NCBI GenBank assembly: GCA_903842345.1
Contig: CAIMLR010000005.1
Location: forward strand, 62,001-126,000
DNA from: an uncultured Myxococcales bacterium
Lineage (GTDB): Bacteria; Myxococcota_A; UBA9042
Reading direction: 5' to 3'
DNA: 64,000 bases
Part shown: piece by piece, positions 7,826 to 18,300 of the stretch
How the letters are laid out: the number at the start of each line of letters is the position of its first letter
How positions within the stretch are numbered: position 1 is the first letter of the stretch
Translations under genes and position numbers: made by a program
Notes under the pieces: generated by a model
What the model was told of the DNA's origin: nothing
Seen by the model: the letters and a program-made list of their open reading frames with translations, nothing else
The model's database searches: none

Positions 7826-9787
7826 ATGACCACCTTGCATGAACGAATTCGCGGCCTTCTCTCGCGTGCCAGCCAAGCGGCGCAGGAACATGGCGTGCTG
7901 CCTCAGGCGCTGGCACCGCGGGAAATCCAGTTGGAACGGCCGCGTCAGGCCAGCCATGGCGACATGGCGACCAACCTGTGTTTCGCGCTGGCCAAAGCTG
8001 CCGGCAAGAATCCGCGCGCGCTCGCGGAGGCGTTCGCGCCGCTCGTGCGTGAAGTTGACGTCGAGGGCTGGATTCAAGCCGTTGAAGTCGCTGGACCTGG
8101 TTTCCTGAACCTGCGGCTGTCCGATGCGGCGTGGCAGGCGAGCGTCACGGACGTACTGCTGCAAGGCGCCGATTTCGGCCTGGGCAACGCGGGCGCGCAA
8201 GAGCGGGTTCTGCTTGAATTTGTCAGCGCCAATCCAACCGGACCCATGCACGTCGGTCACGGCCGCGGCGCGGTGCTGGGCGACACGCTCGCCCGCGTGA
8301 TGCGCGCGTCCGGCTACGATGTGACGACCGAGTACTACATCAACAACGTCGGCAATCAGGTCGGCAAGCTCGGCGAGAGCGTGTGGTGCTGGCTGCGCGA
8401 ACCCGACAAGCGCGCGACTGCCTTGGCGATCTGGGGCAACGGCGATCCTGTGGCGTTTCCCGACGGCTTTCCGGCAGGCTTCCCGGAGGATGGCTACCGC
8501 GGCGCCTACATCGCTGAATGCGCAGAAGATTTGGCCAAAACCGGTTTGGACTGCCCGACGGCGGACTGGACCGACGACGCCGCGTGGCGTGCCGCAGATG
8601 TGGAGAGCGTGACCGGCCGCGCCGACAACCGCACGATCACCGTGCGCGCGTGGCAACGGCAGCTCGATCGCATCCGCGACGATCTGGGCAAGCTCGACAT
8701 CCGTTTTGACAACTGGTTCAGCGAACGGCGCCTCCACGGCCTGGATCCGGAGACGCGCGACGCGGTCAAGGACGTAACGCGGCGCCTGCTGGGGACGGAT
8801 TGGGCCTACGAGGACGAGAACGCCGCGCCCGACGACGAGGACGCCGTTGTGGCCGGCAGGGCCGTGTTTTTTCGCGGCACAAGCGAGAACCTGCCCAAGC
8901 AGTTCCGCGACGGCAAGGACCGCGTCATCATTCGCGGCGACGGCCGTCCGACGTACTTTGCCGCGGACATCGCGTACCACGACCACAAGTTGGCGCGCGG
9001 ATTTGATCATCTGATCAACGTCTTGGGCGCGGATCACCACGGCTACGTCTCGCGCCTCAAGGGCGTGATTCACGCGCTGGGCGATCTGCGGCGTCAGGAG
9101 GGCGATGCCAACGCCGCGCGCTGGACTGGCGATCGCCTGGAGGTCCTGCTCGTGCAGATGGTGGCGCTGCTCCGCGATGGCAAGCCGGTGCCGATGGGCA
9201 AGCGGTCGGGGGAATTCGTCACGCTGCGCGACGTGATCGACGACGTGACGACGGCCGAGCCGGCCTCAGGCCGCGATGCCGTGCGGTTCCTGTTCCTGAT
9301 GCGCAAGGCGGACGCGCAGCTGGACTTTGACCTGGAAGTGGCACGCCGCACGTCGATGGAGAACCCGGTGTACTACGTGCAGTACGGCCACGCGCGGCTC
9401 TGTTCGATCCTGGAGCGCGCGGCCAAGGAAGGCCGCCTCCCGGCGCTCGATGCACCGGCGACTGCGCTGGCGCTGGACGACGAACGCGCGCTGGCGCTGG
9501 CGATTGCCGAGCTGCCGGAGGTGATCGCGCGAGCGGCCAAGGCGCGCGAGCCGCACCAAGTTGCGTACTACCTGACGGACCTGTGCCGGGCGTTCCACGG
9601 CTACTACAGCCGCCACAAGAGCGACGCGCGGGTCATCGGCGACGACGATGCCGAGACGCATGCGCGGCTGCAGCTGGTGCGCGCGCTTAAGCAAGTGATT
9701 GGCAATGGCCTGCGGTTGCTCGGCGTCTCGGCGCCGGAACGGATGACGGCGCTGCCGGATGCGGCCGAGATGGAAGCCGAGGGGTAG
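7826..9787 (+). CDS. argS: Arginyl-tRNA synthetase
   Basis: It charges tRNA-Arg with arginine. The 653 residues comprise the N-terminal additional domain, a class I catalytic core with the HIGH-type motif PTGPMHVGHGRGAV, the degenerate KMSKS loop MGKRSGEFVTL that is usual for ArgRS, and a C-terminal DALR anticodon-binding domain (PVYYVQYGHARLCSIL, ending with QVIGNGLRLLGVSAPERM). The length exceeds the E. coli enzyme (577), partly through an insert around residues 190-330. ATG 7826 follows GGAG with spacing of about 11. It diverges from the UXS gene across 147 bp and is followed after 3 bases by the SPOR gene. Confidence 0.96.
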   Translation: MTTLHERIRGLLSRASQAAQEHGVLPQALAPREIQLERPRQASHGDMATNLCFALAKAAGKNPRALAEAFAPLVREVDVEGWIQAVEVAGPGFLNLRLSDAAWQASVTDVLLQGADFGLGNAGAQERVLLEFVSANPTGPMHVGHGRGAVLGDTLARVMRASGYDVTTEYYINNVGNQVGKLGESVWCWLREPDKRATALAIWGNGDPVAFPDGFPAGFPEDGYRGAYIAECAEDLAKTGLDCPTADWTDDAAWRAADVESVTGRADNRTITVRAWQRQLDRIRDDLGKLDIRFDNWFSERRLHGLDPETRDAVKDVTRRLLGTDWAYEDENAAPDDEDAVVAGRAVFFRGTSENLPKQFRDGKDRVIIRGDGRPTYFAADIAYHDHKLARGFDHLINVLGADHHGYVSRLKGVIHALGDLRRQEGDANAARWTGDRLEVLLVQMVALLRDGKPVPMGKRSGEFVTLRDVIDDVTTAEPASGRDAVRFLFLMRKADAQLDFDLEVARRTSMENPVYYVQYGHARLCSILERAAKEGRLPALDAPATALALDDERALALAIAELPEVIARAAKAREPHQVAYYLTDLCRAFHGYYSRHKSDARVIGDDDAETHARLQLVRALKQVIGNGLRLLGVSAPERMTALPDAAEMEAEG

Positions 9788-9790
9788 CCG

Positions 9791-10828
9791 ATGCCGCTGC
9801 GCGATTTTGACCAAGTGCGCGAGCGGATTCACCTGCGGGTTGAGGTTCGGCACATTGCCCAAGGCGTGCTGCTTGTGCTGACCCTGGTGGGCGCGGCGTT
9901 CGCCGGCGGTGTTTGGTACGCGCGTCAGCAACCACCCGCCGCTGCCGATGGCGCGACCGCACCAACCGCCGCCCCTGCCCCAGCCGGCCTGCCACCGGCA
10001 GCCGTTGCGATGGCGGAAGCGGCATCTCGAGTCACTGAATCGCCGATCTACCCGACGCCCGTTGCGCTCGCGCCAGTGCCCGACCTGCCAACCGCTGCGG
10101 AAGCCCGACCTGACGCCGCGATCGCCCAAACCGTTGACGCGGATGCGCCGGAGCCGACTGCGGAACAGCTCGCCACCGCGCCCGGCGAGCGCGCCATTTC
10201 GTCCGCGGAGCTGGCTGCCGCCGTGCCGGCCGCCAAATTGCCGCCCGTTGCGCCGCCAACCGTGGAAGCAGCCAAGCCCGTGACGGCTGAGGCCGCCAAG
10301 GCGGCACCGCCACCTGCCGCCAAGCCCGCTGTCGTCGCGGCCACGTCGCAACCGGCCAAGCCTGCCGCCGTCCCGCCGCCACCGCTGGTCGTGGCCAGGC
10401 CGCCTGTGCCGCACGGTCTTGGCCTGTTTGGCACGATGCGCATGGCGCCGACCGTCGCGCTGGTCGCCGCCGCCCCGCCGGCTCTCAAGCCCGTTGGAGC
10501 GGCGCCGGTCGACGACAAAGCCCACGCGTCGCCAGTCCACAAGCCGGTCATCCGCCAGCGTGACGATGATGTGCGCCCGCCGCCGCCGACTGGCCACTAC
10601 GTCATCCAGGTCAAGGCGTTCCGCGACGCCGCCGAGGCCAAGGCCTTTGAGGCGGATCTCCGCGGCAAGGGTCACGCGCCCAAGCTGACGAGCATTGAAG
10701 TGCCGGACAAAGGCACGTTCTACCGCGTGCGCCTCGGTCCTTTTGACAGCCTGGACGCCGCGCGCGCTGCGCAGAAGCAGTTTGAGGCCGCTGAGGGCCA
10801 CATGACCATCTTGCTCGGCGTCCCGTAG
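9791..10828 (+). CDS. SPOR-domain membrane protein
   Basis: The 345-residue protein has a short cytoplasmic N-terminus, one membrane segment at about residues 23-43 (QGVLLVLTLVGAAFAGGVWY), a long Pro/Ala-rich periplasmic linker (about 45-270), and a C-terminal SPOR domain. The SPOR start is GHYVIQVKAFRDAAEAKAF and its end GTFYRVRLGPFDSLDAA. SPOR domains bind denuded peptidoglycan glycan strands and often recruit proteins to the division septum. It begins 3 bases after argS, so the two are probably co-transcribed. An FtsN-like role is possible but not shown. Confidence 0.88.
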   Translation: MPLRDFDQVRERIHLRVEVRHIAQGVLLVLTLVGAAFAGGVWYARQQPPAAADGATAPTAAPAPAGLPPAAVAMAEAASRVTESPIYPTPVALAPVPDLPTAAEARPDAAIAQTVDADAPEPTAEQLATAPGERAISSAELAAAVPAAKLPPVAPPTVEAAKPVTAEAAKAAPPPAAKPAVVAATSQPAKPAAVPPPPLVVARPPVPHGLGLFGTMRMAPTVALVAAAPPALKPVGAAPVDDKAHASPVHKPVIRQRDDDVRPPPPTGHYVIQVKAFRDAAEAKAFEADLRGKGHAPKLTSIEVPDKGTFYRVRLGPFDSLDAARAAQKQFEAAEGHMTILLGVP

Positions 10829-10939
10829 CTCCGCCCCAGCGTCGCGATCTTCACAGCTTTGTCACGGTCCCCGGCACGCGGCCCTCGCCATCCTATCGTC
10901 AGAAATGGCCGAACCGTCGGTCAAACTGCGAGGTGTTCC

Positions 10940-11455
10940 ATGCCACAGTCCAGTCGTGCCCCGTATTGTGTTGTTGTTGCTGACGGCGCTCGCGCCCGCT
11001 TCTTTTGGCTGCATCCGACCCGCGCTCGTTCAGGCGGCAACGGCGTGCTGGAAGAGCGCATCAGCATCGTCAACGCCGCGCATCGTCATCCGATGGCGAG
11101 CAGCGACGTGCCCGGCGCGGATCCGCGGCGCGCTGCCTCAGGCGGCGTGGGTCGCAACGACGATGCATCAGAGGCCAACTGGCGGCGTGAGAACGATCGG
11201 CGGTTCGCCACGCAGATCGTCGACCAGCTCCTGGACTGCTGCCACGAGTGGCACACGCGGTCGGTGATCATCGTCGCGGACAAACGCACGCTGGGGATGC
11301 TGCGGCAAAAGACGGACCGTCTGGGCGGTCTGACCATCCGCGAGCTCAGCCGCGACTTGAGCCGGTTTGACGAGACGGCGCTCTACGCGCATCTGGGTAC
11401 CGCGGGACTTCTGCCCGTGGCGCCGGGTCAGTTGCGCGAACGCCACGTGCATTGA
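10940..11455 (+). CDS. Host-attachment (baeRF-like) family protein
   Basis: The 171-residue product starts CVVVADGARARFFWL, the strand-and-loop pattern of the bacterial 'host attachment' family, which is related to the central domain of eRF1. It also has the block NDRRFATQIVDQLLD and ends its core with VIIVADKRTLGMLR and the ELSRDLSRF motif of the family. The name comes from an Agrobacterium gene; the molecular role is not established. ATG 10940 is chosen because GAGGTG precedes it, rather than an in-frame TTG at 10859. There is no signal peptide. Confidence 0.82.
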   Translation: MPQSSRAPYCVVVADGARARFFWLHPTRARSGGNGVLEERISIVNAAHRHPMASSDVPGADPRRAASGGVGRNDDASEANWRRENDRRFATQIVDQLLDCCHEWHTRSVIIVADKRTLGMLRQKTDRLGGLTIRELSRDLSRFDETALYAHLGTAGLLPVAPGQLRERHVH

Positions 11456-11553
11456 CCGGCGTGCGGGCCCCAAGGCGCTCCCCTCTGCCACCTGTTGCAT
11501 CCGGCGGTGACTGTGCTATGGCTCCGCCGCCGCTGGAGCGGCTGTGAGTCGCC

Positions 11554-14088
11554 ATGTCCACAACGTCCAAGCCCGCATCCAAGAAGCAGCGTCCGCACAA
11601 GCTCGTGGCCGTGCCCATGCCGGAGAGCCTGCCCGCGTCCGCGTGCACCGTGCACCACGATCTGACCGGGATTGCGTTCCAGACGACTGAGGATCTGGAG
11701 GTGCTGGAGGCGGTCATCGAGCAGGACCGGGCGGTGCGCAGCTTGGAGCTCGGTCTGACCGTGTCGCGGCCGAACTACCACGTCTACGTCGCTGGACCGT
11801 CGGGCACGGGCAAGCGGAGCCAACTGCGCTCCATGCTCAATCGCGTGGCACCGGGTCGCAAGACGGCGCCGGATTGGGTCTATCTCCACAATTTCGCCAA
11901 CACGGATGCGCCGATCGCGGTGAGCCTGAAGGCGGGCGACGGCAAGAAGTTCAAGAAGGCGATGGAGACGCTGCTGCACGAACTGCAGAAGCAGATGCCC
12001 GCGGCGTACCACTCGCGCGATCACCAGTCGCGTTTGCAGCACACGCTGGCGATGGGCAATCAGCTGTCGACCGACGCGTTTGTGCAGCTGTCCCGGCAAG
12101 CGGAGATGATCGGTTTTGTGGTGCGCGCCAACAAGGAAGACGAGCTGATCACGATGCCGATCGTCGATGGCAAGTCGCTCAATGACAAGGAAGTCGTCGC
12201 GCTGCCGGAAGAGGAGCGCAAGAAGCTCGACAAGAAACGCGAGCGGCTGGAGCCGCTGTTCACGGAGTTCGTTCAGTCCAATCGGGAAGTGGAGCAAGGC
12301 ACACAGGCGGAGATCGACAAGCTCCAGCGCAAGCTCGCGGAGCGCGTGGCCAAGCCGATTTTCCGGGAAGTGCGCGACCAGTTCCGCTCGGCGGGCAAGA
12401 AGCTGACGGCGTTCCTGGACGCGTTGTACGACGACGTGCTGGAGAATACCGAGCGGTTCCTGCCCGACGAAGGCGAGCCGAAAGAACCGCAGTCGCGCGA
12501 GGCGCCGGACACGTACATCGCGTTTCGCGTGAACCTCGTCGTCGACCACAGCGAGACCCAGGGCGCGCCGGTGGTGTTCGAATCGCACCCGACGTACTAC
12601 CGCATGTTCGGCAAAATCGAGCGGCGCGTGGAACAGGGCATCTACTTTACCGACCACATGATGATCCGCGCGGGCAGCTTTGCCAAAGCCAACGGCGGAT
12701 TCCTGATTTGCCACGCGGCGGACCTGTTCCAGTTCCTGGGCGTCTGGGAAAACCTGAAGGTGACCCTGCGCAACGCGGAGATCGCGATTGAGGACCTCGG
12801 TGAAACGGCGGGCATCCTGCCGACCAGCGGGCTGAAGCCGGAGCCGATTCCGCTGACCTTGAAGCTGGTGCTCATCGGCGGCAATTCGCTGTACCACGCG
12901 CTCTACCGCGCCGATGACGACTTCCGCAAGATCTTTCAGGTCAAGGCGGACTTTGACCATGAGATCCGCGCGAACGTCGATTCCGTCCGCAACTACGTGC
13001 GGTTCATCGCGACCGCGGTGCGCAACAACGGCTGTCGACCGGTCGAGCGCGATGCGGTCGTCGCGGTGCTGGAACACGGCGCGCGGCTCGTCGATTCGCA
13101 GAAGAAGCTGACGATGCGGTTCAACCAGATTTCCAACCTGCTCGTGGAAGCGGATTGGGTCGCCGGACGTGCGCGGGCCAAGCAGATCAACCGCAAGCAC
13201 GTGGAGAAGGCGATTGCCCAACGCGCTACGGCGTCGTCACTCATCGCCGACAAGATGCACGAGGACCAACTCGACGGCCAATGGCTGATGGATTCGACGG
13301 GATCGGCGGTCGGCGTCATCAACGGCCTCGCGGTGCTGACGGTGGGCGAGCACCAATTCGGTCGGCCGTTCCGCGTCACCGCCCGCGCGTTCTCGGGCAC
13401 GCAGGGCATCGTCAACATCGAGCGTGAAGTCGCGATGTCCGGTGAGATTCACGACAAGGGCGTGCAAATCCTCTCCGGCTTTCTGGGCGATCGCTTTGCC
13501 CAACGGCGACCGCTGTGCCTGACCGCCACGGTGACGTTCGAACAGAACTACGGTGAAGTCGACGGCGATTCCGCGTCCAGCACGTGGCTGTACGCGATCC
13601 TGTCGGCGGTGTCGCAAGTGCCGATCGCCCAAGGCATCGGCGTGACCGGATCGGTGAACCAGCTCGGGCAGATTCAGCCGATTGGCGGTGTCAATGAGAA
13701 GATTGAGGGCTTCTACCGCTTCTGCGCCGCGACCAAGCTGACCGGGCGCCAGGGCGTCATCATCCCGTGGCAGAACGTCCAGCATCTGGTGCTGCACAAG
13801 GACGTGCGGGACGCGATCGACAAGAAGAAGTTCCACGTCTGGCCGGTGCGCACCATTGAGGAAGGCATGGAGGTGCTCACGGGCATCGAGTCGGGCCACG
13901 TGCAGCGGGACGGCAAGTATCCGCCAGGGACGGTCATGCGGGCGGTCGCGGACCACCTGGACGTGCTGCGCTCCCACAGCGTGGGTCCACAGAGCCGGAC
14001 GACGTCACACGGACGCGGGGGCGTGCGCCGCTCAGCGCTGGACGTCGGCGGCGACGAAGACGGCGAAATGCAGGATTGGAACGACTAG
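11554..14088 (+). CDS. Lon-related ATP-dependent protease (AAA_32/Lon_C type)
   Basis: This 844-residue cytoplasmic protein belongs to the Lon-related family that combines an unusual AAA+ region with a Lon-type Ser-Lys protease domain. Walker A is GPSGTGK at residues 81-87. A charged coiled-coil-like stretch lies at about 205-290 (EEERKKLDKKRERLE). The protease domain begins near GSAVGVINGLAVLTVG. Catalytic Ser is Ser673 in DGDSASSTW and Lys is Lys716 in GGVNEKIEG, 43 residues apart as in Lon (679/722 in E. coli). The C-terminal 45 residues are a basic, probably disordered tail. It probably degrades damaged or regulatory proteins. ATG 11554 has only a weak ribosome site. Confidence 0.93.
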   Translation: MSTTSKPASKKQRPHKLVAVPMPESLPASACTVHHDLTGIAFQTTEDLEVLEAVIEQDRAVRSLELGLTVSRPNYHVYVAGPSGTGKRSQLRSMLNRVAPGRKTAPDWVYLHNFANTDAPIAVSLKAGDGKKFKKAMETLLHELQKQMPAAYHSRDHQSRLQHTLAMGNQLSTDAFVQLSRQAEMIGFVVRANKEDELITMPIVDGKSLNDKEVVALPEEERKKLDKKRERLEPLFTEFVQSNREVEQGTQAEIDKLQRKLAERVAKPIFREVRDQFRSAGKKLTAFLDALYDDVLENTERFLPDEGEPKEPQSREAPDTYIAFRVNLVVDHSETQGAPVVFESHPTYYRMFGKIERRVEQGIYFTDHMMIRAGSFAKANGGFLICHAADLFQFLGVWENLKVTLRNAEIAIEDLGETAGILPTSGLKPEPIPLTLKLVLIGGNSLYHALYRADDDFRKIFQVKADFDHEIRANVDSVRNYVRFIATAVRNNGCRPVERDAVVAVLEHGARLVDSQKKLTMRFNQISNLLVEADWVAGRARAKQINRKHVEKAIAQRATASSLIADKMHEDQLDGQWLMDSTGSAVGVINGLAVLTVGEHQFGRPFRVTARAFSGTQGIVNIEREVAMSGEIHDKGVQILSGFLGDRFAQRRPLCLTATVTFEQNYGEVDGDSASSTWLYAILSAVSQVPIAQGIGVTGSVNQLGQIQPIGGVNEKIEGFYRFCAATKLTGRQGVIIPWQNVQHLVLHKDVRDAIDKKKFHVWPVRTIEEGMEVLTGIESGHVQRDGKYPPGTVMRAVADHLDVLRSHSVGPQSRTTSHGRGGVRRSALDVGGDEDGEMQDWND

Positions 14089-14176
14089 GCACGCCTGCCG
14101 AGGCGGGGGAGCAATCGCTGTTCGCCAAGCCCGCGTTCCAGGCGACACATGACCATGCACGGATGGTTCGCGCGGT

Positions 14177-15310
14177 TCAGAACCACATGTAGCGCAAGGT
14201 CAAGCTGCCGAGGAAGCCGTTGCTGGCGGTGCCGACGGAATCCGTGTCGCGCTGGAAGGTGAAGGAGCTCAGCAACTTCCAGTTCTTGTTGAACTTGTAC
14301 GCGGCTTTGAGCGTCGTGGCTGCAAGGCCACCGCCGTCGTCGACGTAGCGGCCGATGGCTTCCGTCAGCGTAATTTTCCAGTCGTGGGCGTGCCACGCGC
14401 CGCCAAATTGGGTGTTGAAGCGAAAAGCGGAAAGCGGAACGCCTTCTCCGTATTCGATGCTCCCCGCGCCGCTGCGGGGCCCGACGACCGCCGTGCCGCG
14501 GGACGCGATCGAAAAAACCCCGACTTCATTGGGATCTTTGCTGTAGACGTAGTAAGTGGCGCCGAGAATCGCGTCCCAATTCTCGTACATCGTCTCCGTC
14601 GCCGACAGCGCGAACGCGCCCTGCTCCAGCGAATCCTCTTGCGCCCGCAGCAGCGCCGTCAGGACCTTGCATCCCTTGCTCGTCGCACCGGCGCATGCCT
14701 TGTCCAGCGTCGTCTTGTCGACGACGGTCTTCCCCACCGTCACATCGGCGATCTTCTGCAGCGTCCCGTAATGATTCCACGTCGCGGTCGCCGTCACGCT
14801 TGTCTGAAAGTCGCTGTCGTCGTCATCCGTGTCGTAGCTCGCCATCAACATCAGGCCGCCGGAGGTCGACTCCGCATGCAACTGCGCTTCGTGGTCCTTG
14901 GCGCCCGCGGGCGGCAACTTGTCGTCAAAATTGATTGTCGTCTGGCTCAGCTGCATCGATTTCGGGGAAAGAGTCGCGGAGCCCATGAACAGCCAGTGAT
15001 CGCCCAACGAGTAGCTGGGGCCCAAGCCAAGCGCGTAGATGTTGCCGGCTTTCACGACGCTGGGATCGCCGGACAAGGTGGGACGCGTGATGCCGAAACT
15101 GCCGTCGAGCGACCAGTCGTCCGTGATGTCCCAGGAGCCGAGGACGCTGCCGCTGTTGGAACCCGTCGCGGGGCTGTCCGCAGTCGAGGGCGTGCGGCTG
15201 ACCTGAACGGTCGTGGCGACGTCGTGCGCCCACGCCGCAGACGCAGACACGCACGCGAGAGCGCAGAACCCGAGCACGCGAAGAACGGTGCTGTGTGTCG
15301 CCAATCGCAT
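14177..15310 (-). CDS. Outer-membrane β-barrel protein
   Basis: The 377-residue protein has a cleavable signal peptide (about residues 1-28, ending SASAAWA) and alternating strand-like sequence throughout. It ends LGSLTLRYMWF with a terminal aromatic residue, the usual BAM recognition signature of β-barrels. It starts 6 bases after the stop codon of the giant Cys-rich lipoprotein gene, and its ribosome site TAGGG overlaps that stop codon, so translation is probably coupled. It could serve as a porin or as an export or anchoring partner for the lipoprotein. No named family was recognised. Confidence 0.85.
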   Translation of the reverse strand: MRLATHSTVLRVLGFCALACVSASAAWAHDVATTVQVSRTPSTADSPATGSNSGSVLGSWDITDDWSLDGSFGITRPTLSGDPSVVKAGNIYALGLGPSYSLGDHWLFMGSATLSPKSMQLSQTTINFDDKLPPAGAKDHEAQLHAESTSGGLMLMASYDTDDDDSDFQTSVTATATWNHYGTLQKIADVTVGKTVVDKTTLDKACAGATSKGCKVLTALLRAQEDSLEQGAFALSATETMYENWDAILGATYYVYSKDPNEVGVFSIASRGTAVVGPRSGAGSIEYGEGVPLSAFRFNTQFGGAWHAHDWKITLTEAIGRYVDDGGGLAATTLKAAYKFNKNWKLLSSFTFQRDTDSVGTASNGFLGSLTLRYMWF

Positions 15311-15316
15311 GATGCC

Positions 15317-18300
15317 CTACTGTGGTGCGCAGCCGCAGTTGCTGCAGGTCAGGCGGACGTTGTCCAAGCTGATGCCGGAGGTCGTCGCCTGACCGCTGAC
15401 CGTGATGACCTTGTAGCCAAAGCGCACTTGCAGCGACTGGCTGGCCGGGCTCAGCGACACCTGGCCGACGTTCAGGACGCTCCAGCCGCTCGATACGACG
15501 TTTGTGAGGTCGAGCAAGGTCGCCCACGTGCCGCCCGCGTTCAGCGAGTACTCGATGCGCATCGCCTGCGATGCCGCTTCCAGGTTGACGAAGGCGTCCG
15601 CGGCGATCTGGATGGTCATCGACGTCGGCGACTTGATCTGGGCGAAGTCGTACAGCGGGCTCGTCACGTACACGTAGCCATTGGTCGCCGTCTTCGCGAG
15701 GTTGCCGCCAATCGCGGTGCCGAGCAGCCAGCCGCCCGCCGTGCCGCTCCCGTCCGCCGTCGGATCCGAGTAGCCATACGTCTCGCCATTGGACGGCTTG
15801 GCCGCGCCGGCGATCCACTGGCCGTCGACGTCCCAACCGCGCGCGATGCCGACGCTGAAGTCCTCGTAGTCCAGGTAGCCGGACGTCGCGGTCGTGGCGC
15901 ACGCGCCTGTCGCCGGATCGCAGTTCGTGTACGAGCAAGCGTCCCCGTCCTCGCAGATGACCGAGCCGCCAAATCCGCACTTGGCCGCCAAGCAGTATTC
16001 GTCGTGCGTGCAGAGCGAGCCGTCGTCGCATGCTTGGTAGTCGAGCACCGCGGAGTCATGCAGGCAGCCGCCGTTGGCGTCACAGCTGTCCAACGTGCAC
16101 GAATTGGAGTCGTCGCACTTGTTGGCGCCGACGCACGCGCCTGACGCGACGTTGCAGGTGTCGCCGACCGTGCACGGGTCGCCGTCGTCGCACGTGCCGG
16201 CCACGCCGGTGTGCTTGCAGGCTGTGCCGGTGCAGCTGTCGTTCGTGCAACTGTTGGCGTCGTTGCACAGGGAGTCGAGCGCCACGTGTTTGCAGCCGGT
16301 GCTCGCGTCGCAGGAATCCGCGGTGCACGCGACGAGGTCATCGCACGGGTCAGGCATGAACGAGCAGCCGAGGTACTTGTCGCACTGGTCGATCGTGCAC
16401 AGGAGACCATCGTTGCAGGGCACCGGCGGGTGCAGGCAGTCGTTGACCAGCGAGCAGATGTCCGTTGTGCACACCGTGCCGTCGTTGCAGTTCGCGTCCA
16501 CGGCGTCGTGCTGGCAGCCTCCCGCGACGCAGAGGTCGTCGGTGCAGAGCAGCGTGTCAGCGCAGTCCATCGGCGTGCCGGGCTGGCAAGTGCCGCCGGC
16601 GCACGTGTCGCTGAGGGTGCACGCGTTGCCGTCGTTGCAGGCAAAGCTGTTGGGCGTAAAGACGCAGCCGGTCGCGGAATTGCACGAGTCGCTGGTGCAC
16701 AGTTCAGAGTCGGTGCAGTTGCGCTGGAGGCCGCCGCAGACGCCGAGCGTGCACGTGTCGTTGACCGTACATTGGTCGCTGTCCACGCACGCGGTGCCGT
16801 TCGTGACCGGCACGTTGGCACAGCCGGTCGCCGGACTGCAGGAGTCGTTGGTGCAGCTGTTCTTGTCCTCGCACAAGCCTTGTGGTTGCGCGTGCTGGCA
16901 GCCAAGCACTGCGTCGCAGGTGTCCGTCGTGCACGCGTTGCTGTCGTCGCAGTTGACGGTGGTCTTGGGCGTGCAGGCGCCCGCAACGCACGACTCGCCG
17001 CTTGAGCACGGGTCGGCGTCGACGCACGCGAGGCCTTCATTGGCCGGCGCGTAGACGCAGCCCTTTGTCGGATCGCAGCTGTCGTTGGTGCACACGTTCT
17101 TGTCATCGCACACGACCGCGCTGCCCGCGCAACTGCCGGCGGAACAGTGGTCGGTCGCCGTGCACGCGTTGCCGTCCGTGCAAGTCGTGCCATCCGCGAC
17201 GTTGCTGTGGCTGCAGGTGCCGCCGCCGCACGTGTCCGTCGTGCACGGATTGCTGTCGTTGCAGGAATTGCCAAGGCCGCTGCCGCAAATGCCCGCGGTG
17301 CAGACTTCGCCGACCGTGCAGGCGTTGCCGTCGTCGCATGCCGCGCCGCCGTTGGTGGCGATGTGCGTGCAGCCGGTGGCCGGGTTGCACGAGTCCGTGG
17401 TGCAGATGCTGTTGTCATCGCACCCCGCTCCAAGGCCCATGCACGCGCCGCTGAAGCACGCGTCCCCGCTGGTGCACAGGTTGCCGTCGCTGCACGCCGA
17501 CTTGTCGGCCACGATGCTGTGCGCGCACCCGCCGGCTTTGCTGCACGAGTCGGTCGTGCAGTCGTTGGCGTCATTGCAGTTCGTCGTCGCGCCGCTGCCG
17601 CAGCTGCCCGACGCGCAAAGTTCGCCGGTCGTGCACTTGTCGCCGTCGTCGCACGCGCCGCCGTCGTTGCCGTTGGTGAACGTGCAGCCGCTCACGGGGT
17701 CGCACGCGTCGATCGTGCACGCGTTGCCGTCGGTGCAGACCGCGGAGGTGCCCTTGCATGCGGCGGCGATGCACTTGTCCGCCGTCGTGCACTTGTTGCC
17801 GTCGTCACACGCCGAGCCGTCCGTCGCGCTCACGTGCGTGCACCCGCTGGCGCTCGCGCAACCGTCGACCGTGCACGGGTTGTTGTCGCTGCAATCCGGG
17901 CTGCCGCTGCCGATGCAGCTCGTGCCGCTGCACTGGTCGATCGCGGTGCACGGGTCGCCGTCGTTGCAGCTTGAGCCCGTCGGGAGCGCGGTGTGGACGC
18001 AGCCAGTGACTGGGTCGCAGGTGTCGGCGCTGCACGCCTTGCCGTCGTCGCAGTTGGTGGTGGTGCCTTTGCAGCTCGTGCCGGCGCACTTCTCGCCGGT
18101 GGTGCACGGATTGCCATCGTCGCACGCGCTGCCGGTGGTCACGGTGGTGTGCACGCAGCCGGCCGCCGCGCTGCACGAATCCGTGGTGCACGGGTTGCCG
18201 TCGTCGCACGCCACCGCGCTGCCAACGCAGCTGCCGTTGGCGCACGCGTCCGCGAAGGTGCACGCCGAGCCGTCATTGCACGCCGTGCCGTCGCCCGATC